64,000 nucleotides of DNA. Origin: a bacterium. GTDB taxonomy: Bacteria; JAJVIF01. Location: assembly GCA_022072165.1 (NCBI GenBank), contig JAJVIF010000001.1, forward strand, positions 1,692,575 through 1,756,574, read 5' to 3'. Under the pieces are notes generated by a model. The model was not told the DNA's origin, ran no database searches, and worked only from the letters and a program-made list of their open reading frames with translations. A program made the translations under genes and the position numbers. Positions 60,957 to 64,000 of the stretch are shown piece after piece. Position 1 is the first letter of the stretch, and each line of letters begins with the position of its first letter.

Positions 60957-63020
60957 ATGCCCTGGCGGAATCAGCGGATCGCTCGGTTTCTGCTGACTGC
61001 GGTCTCCATTCTTGGATGGGGCATTCTGCTCGCGCAGCTCGCCACCAGTTCCGGGAGCTTTTTCCACTCCCTGGTCATTCTCTTTTTTGTCGCCAGTGCC
61101 TGGGCCAACTATCTGAAGATTGAGCACGGACCGGTCTCAGTCAATCAGGCTTTCGCCTTCGAGCTCCTGGCGGTCCTCTTTCTCGACCCCGTCCGCGCCG
61201 CCTGGATCGGGGCCCTCGCTTACATCGCCGGGACGGGCATCCCCCAGCGGCACTCCCTTGGCCGCAACCTGGCGAATGGCGCGATCATCGGGATTTCCAC
61301 CCTCGCGATGGGACTGGTCTATCAGGGTCTAGGGGGCTACGACACTCTCAATGAACGGGGCGTCATGGACCTCGTGGGGTTGCTGGCTGTCCTGGTTTCG
61401 AGTCTCGCCCACTTTACGGTCAACAGCTTGCTGGTCTACGCCATTGTCCTGAGCCGGCCAGCGGCGCCGAATCTCAAAGTCATCGGCAAGACCATCCAGT
61501 GGGACCTCCTCGCAAAGTTCGTCTTTGCCCCGCTGGCCTGGTACATCTACCTCGCCTACCAGCCCGCCACCGCGCTGCACCTCGCACCACCGATGATCTT
61601 TGTCCTCGGCATCTGGCTCCTCCTGAAAAACACGATGGAGCTGAACCAGACCAAAACCGATCTCGGACGCAACATCTCCATTCTGGAGCATCTGCACGAT
61701 TTCTCCCGGGAGGCTTTCGCGAGCCTCGACCTGAACGAGGTGCTGGCGACAGCGGTCCGACGCTGCACAGCGCTGTCGGAAGGGTCCTATGGCGCGATGT
61801 TTGTCCTTGATGAGTACACCCGGGAGCCCTATGTCGGCTACGAGGGTTCCACGGATCGTCACTGGCTCGCCTATCTGCATTCGCCGGAACTGGACCGCCT
61901 GGTGCAGGCCCTCGTGCATGCGGACCAGCCCCTGCCGGAACAGGTGACTCCCCGCCTTGGGGGCTACTGGCTCACCTGTCAGGATTCCCAGGCGGAAACT
62001 CTGGGGATTGCCCAGGTCCTGGCCTTCCCGCTGTATGACAACTCCCGGGTCGAAGGGGTCCTGGTGATCGGACTCCCCGATGAGCGCGAGCCTGATGAAG
62101 CCGCCATGCAGACCCTGGCGATCATCTGCATGGAAGTCACGCAGGCGATGACCAATGCCGAGATGCACACATCGCTGCGACGGGATCAGGAACGCCGGCT
62201 GGAAGAACTGGCCCTTGCCGAGAAAATCCAGCGACGCGCGCTGGAGAAAAATCGACGGGTCGCCCTCCCCGGAGTCCGGGTGGAGTCCTACTTCCGCCCG
62301 GCCCGCAGTGTCGGCGGCGACTACTACGACATCATCCGCATCGCCGGCAATCGCCTCGCGATTGTCATGGGCGATGTCTCCGGCAAAGGGATCCCCGCCG
62401 CACTGACAATGATGTCGGTGCTGAACCGTGTGCAGGTCTGGACCAACGACTACCGGACCCCCGACCGGGTGCTGGAACTCCTCAACAGCTCCCTGGTGGA
62501 GCCCGCCCGGGCGTTCGACGAGGTGTTGCAGTACTCCACGGCGGTCTTCGGCATCCTCGACCTGGAAACTCAGCGCTTCACCTATAGCATGGCGGGCCAC
62601 GAGCGTCCCCTGCTGCTGCATACCGCGAGCAATCTGCCAATTCCCCTGGAAGGTGAGGGGTATCCCCTGGGGCTCTTTGCCGAAAGCACTTACACCGCCA
62701 GGACCATTCAGCTTGCGCCCGGCGACCGTCTCATCTTCTTCACTGATGGCATCACCGACATGCGGTGCTCCGAGGGGACCCGGCTGACGCGCGATGGCTT
62801 CGCCCAGCTGGTGGCGCAGGTCCACAGCGCTGATCCGGAAGACTTCCCGGCAGAGCTCATCCGGACCATCAAGGACATCGCCGGCATCGATGACAAGCTC
62901 CTGGTCGATGATCAGGCGCTGGTGATCGTGGAAATCACCAACGAGCGACCGGTCGAGGACCGGCCAGTCGCAGCAGCCCAGACCCATCCACAGGGTGGCA
63001 TCCAGCCCGCCGTCTGCTAA
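60957..63020 (+). CDS. Membrane GAF-PP2C (SpoIIE/RsbU-like) serine phosphatase
   Basis: The 687-residue protein has a GAGGTG site ~9 nt before its ATG. Residues ~8-230 contain about seven transmembrane helices, followed by a GAF-like sensor (~245-400) and a PP2C domain (~430-680). Metal and catalytic motifs are VGGDYYD, MGDVSGKGIPAAL, FFTDGITD and DDQALVIVEI, so it looks active. It should dephosphorylate an anti-sigma-factor antagonist, as in partner-switching pathways, in response to an internal or membrane signal. No antagonist or switch kinase gene is in the window. Confidence 0.94.
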   Translation: MPWRNQRIARFLLTAVSILGWGILLAQLATSSGSFFHSLVILFFVASAWANYLKIEHGPVSVNQAFAFELLAVLFLDPVRAAWIGALAYIAGTGIPQRHSLGRNLANGAIIGISTLAMGLVYQGLGGYDTLNERGVMDLVGLLAVLVSSLAHFTVNSLLVYAIVLSRPAAPNLKVIGKTIQWDLLAKFVFAPLAWYIYLAYQPATALHLAPPMIFVLGIWLLLKNTMELNQTKTDLGRNISILEHLHDFSREAFASLDLNEVLATAVRRCTALSEGSYGAMFVLDEYTREPYVGYEGSTDRHWLAYLHSPELDRLVQALVHADQPLPEQVTPRLGGYWLTCQDSQAETLGIAQVLAFPLYDNSRVEGVLVIGLPDEREPDEAAMQTLAIICMEVTQAMTNAEMHTSLRRDQERRLEELALAEKIQRRALEKNRRVALPGVRVESYFRPARSVGGDYYDIIRIAGNRLAIVMGDVSGKGIPAALTMMSVLNRVQVWTNDYRTPDRVLELLNSSLVEPARAFDEVLQYSTAVFGILDLETQRFTYSMAGHERPLLLHTASNLPIPLEGEGYPLGLFAESTYTARTIQLAPGDRLIFFTDGITDMRCSEGTRLTRDGFAQLVAQVHSADPEDFPAELIRTIKDIAGIDDKLLVDDQALVIVEITNERPVEDRPVAAAQTHPQGGIQPAVC

Positions 63021-63040
63021 CGGATCCGCCCGACGGGTGG

Positions 63041-63046
63041 CACAAT
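63041..63046 (+). promoter_or_regulatory. Candidate -10 for the small membrane gene pair
   Basis: CACAAT, 14 nt before ATG 63061. Confidence 0.3.
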
Positions 63047-63060
63047 CGTCTGACCACCCG

Positions 63061-63381
63061 ATGACCCTCACCAATCCCCTCACCTTTGCCATCAACTGGA
63101 CCCTCGCCGGGGTCTGGGCACTTATCGTGGGTGCCGCCGCCCTCCGCACTCTCGGCTACACCTTGCACAGTGTGCCGCTCACCATTTCGTTGGGGGCGGT
63201 GGGACTTCTGTTGGGCTACCACTGGTTCCCCCGGGGACTCTGGGACTTCCCCTGGTGGTCCTTCCCCTTCACGCTCTCTCCGGTGGCGGGGTACTGCTGG
63301 GCGCTTGCCATCGCCGGGATGTACCGAGGCTTCGACTGGTGGATGGCCCGGGACAACCCCGCAGGGGACACCCCCCCATGA
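63061..63381 (+). CDS. Small membrane protein of unknown function
   Basis: The 106-residue protein has about three transmembrane helices (AINWTLAGVWALIVGAAAL, LTISLGAVGLLLGY and FTLSPVAGYCWALAIAGMY) and a Trp-rich loop (WFPRGLWDFPWWSFPF). No family is recognised. Its stop overlaps the ATG of the next gene (ATGA), so they are coupled. ATG 63061 is chosen; an in-frame extension to 62995 would run from the end of the phosphatase gene. Confidence 0.75.
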   Translation: MTLTNPLTFAINWTLAGVWALIVGAAALRTLGYTLHSVPLTISLGAVGLLLGYHWFPRGLWDFPWWSFPFTLSPVAGYCWALAIAGMYRGFDWWMARDNPAGDTPP

Positions 63382-64000
63382 GTCCGGCGACCCCGCGCCG
63401 ACCACGCCCCACACGCTCAGGCTGGCAGCAGATGCTGCTCGCGAATCCGACCCTGGTCGGCTGGGCGATCTTCATGCTGCTGATGCTGGCGGGAACCGTG
63501 AAGATCGTCATGGACCTCCCCACACCACAGGAGCGGGTGGTCCGGCAGTTCTTTGGGGCCATCCGGGATGGCGACTACCCCCGGGCGGTCGGGCATCTGG
63601 AGCATGGGAGCTTTGCATCGCTGGCGGACCAGTCCGTGATTCGGGGAGTCCCCGGAGGCACGATCTCGCTCACCGGAGCGATCGCCGATGAGCTCACCAT
63701 TCAGCAGCAGCTCCCACAGGCGCGCCTCGTGCTGTCCGAGTTTCGCTTTGACCATCTCCGGATGCAGCGGGACCGGACGCCTCATCGCAAGATCGTCAAT
63801 TTCGAGGTCGCCTTTTCAGTAACTCCTGGCGGCCGCTACCCACTGGGAGCTGCTCCTCCGAACGCCCTGCACTTTGTCCTGGATGGCCATGCCGATGTGG
63901 TCCGCAAGGGCGACGTCTGGCTGATCCACGCGCTAGACTTCCGCATCGTGCCCCAGCCCGGGACATCGGCGCAGGAGTTGCTGCGGCTGATGCAGGGAAT
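63378..64000 (+). CDS. Single-pass membrane protein, possibly NTF2-like (cut by window end)
   Basis: At least 207 residues are encoded and the frame stays open at the window edge. A short basic N-terminus (TPRRPRPTRSG) precedes one transmembrane helix (~24-45, around LVGWAIFMLLMLAGTVKIV). The outer part begins ERVVRQFFGAIRDGDYPRAV, which resembles the first helix of DUF4878/NTF2-like domains, and continues as beta-strands. It is translationally coupled to the upstream membrane gene. Function is unknown. Confidence 0.75.
   Translation, partial: MSPATPRRPRPTRSGWQQMLLANPTLVGWAIFMLLMLAGTVKIVMDLPTPQERVVRQFFGAIRDGDYPRAVGHLEHGSFASLADQSVIRGVPGGTISLTGAIADELTIQQQLPQARLVLSEFRFDHLRMQRDRTPHRKIVNFEVAFSVTPGGRYPLGAAPPNALHFVLDGHADVVRKGDVWLIHALDFRIVPQPGTSAQELLRLMQG

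Noticed and set aside
61329-63149. 606-codon minus-strand open frame opposite the PP2C phosphatase
   Set aside because: The plus strand carries GAF and PP2C motifs; the antisense product is low-complexity.
1-64000. Insertion sequences, prophage genes, integrase or attachment sites, tRNA/rRNA
   Set aside because: No transposase, integrase, capsid or terminase motifs, no terminal inverted repeats with flanking duplications and no cloverleaf-like sequence were recognised by eye. A tRNAscan or IS search could still find something missed.

Overview
The window is a GC-rich, densely coded bacterial chromosome segment with short intergenic gaps and many 4-nt ATGA-type overlaps. Lipoproteins with lipoboxes, a WecA/MraY-type phosphotransferase, a type II secretion/type IV pilus-like pseudopilin, paired b-type ATP synthase stalk subunits and several secreted proteins of unknown family suggest a free-living, probably Gram-negative bacterium from a poorly cultured lineage. 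The phylum cannot be fixed from this sequence. No tRNA, rRNA, CRISPR array, insertion sequence or prophage was seen, so this reads as core plus lineage-specific chromosome rather than a mobile island.

Region 1-8.8 kb holds three tandem minus-strand lipoprotein genes. They share a ~480-residue N-terminal module but differ in their C-terminal beta-propeller or Ig-like parts; two copies are almost identical at nucleotide level over 1.44 kb. 9.1-12.7 kb is an ABC-2 export operon (HlyD-like adaptor, ATPase, permease) followed by a possible small protein. 12.7-16.3 kb (minus) couples pyrimidine nucleoside phosphorylase to a large membrane TPR protein. 16.4-19.8 kb has an ECF sigma factor with its anti-sigma factor and, divergently, a membrane TPR protein. 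19.8-24.0 kb (minus) has a secreted alpha/beta hydrolase, two paralogous lipoproteins and a cysteine-rich secreted protein whose leader carries four 10-bp tandem repeats. 24.3-29.3 kb has a MocR regulator, a lipoprotein with four DUF5666-like repeats and a secreted protein of unknown function.

29.3-35.1 kb (minus) is a probable envelope cluster: a large exported protein, a polytopic GT-C-like protein and a WecA-like enzyme. 35.3-40.7 kb holds an unknown membrane protein, an SMR efflux protein, two tandem di-haem peroxidases and a methyltransferase. 40.8-48.5 kb (minus) is a bioenergetic unit: CPA2 cation/proton antiporter, PII-like protein, then atpZ-I-B-E-F'-F-H-A, ending in a strong terminator without gamma, beta or epsilon genes. 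48.6-64 kb holds a TPR protein, an RDD protein, a solitary adenine-type DNA methyltransferase, lepB-rnhB-yraN, a TPR protein, a large pseudopilin, a PduO-type cobalamin adenosyltransferase, an AspA/AstE-type zinc hydrolase, an aldehyde dehydrogenase, an EVE-domain protein, a GAF/PP2C phosphatase and two membrane proteins, the last cut by the window end.

Promoter-like -10 hexamers are recurrent. One class is TGC plus TAnnnT with a leader and usually a Shine-Dalgarno site. The other class lies only 6-9 nt before the start codon, which suggests leaderless mRNAs. Start codons were chosen from these signals where possible.
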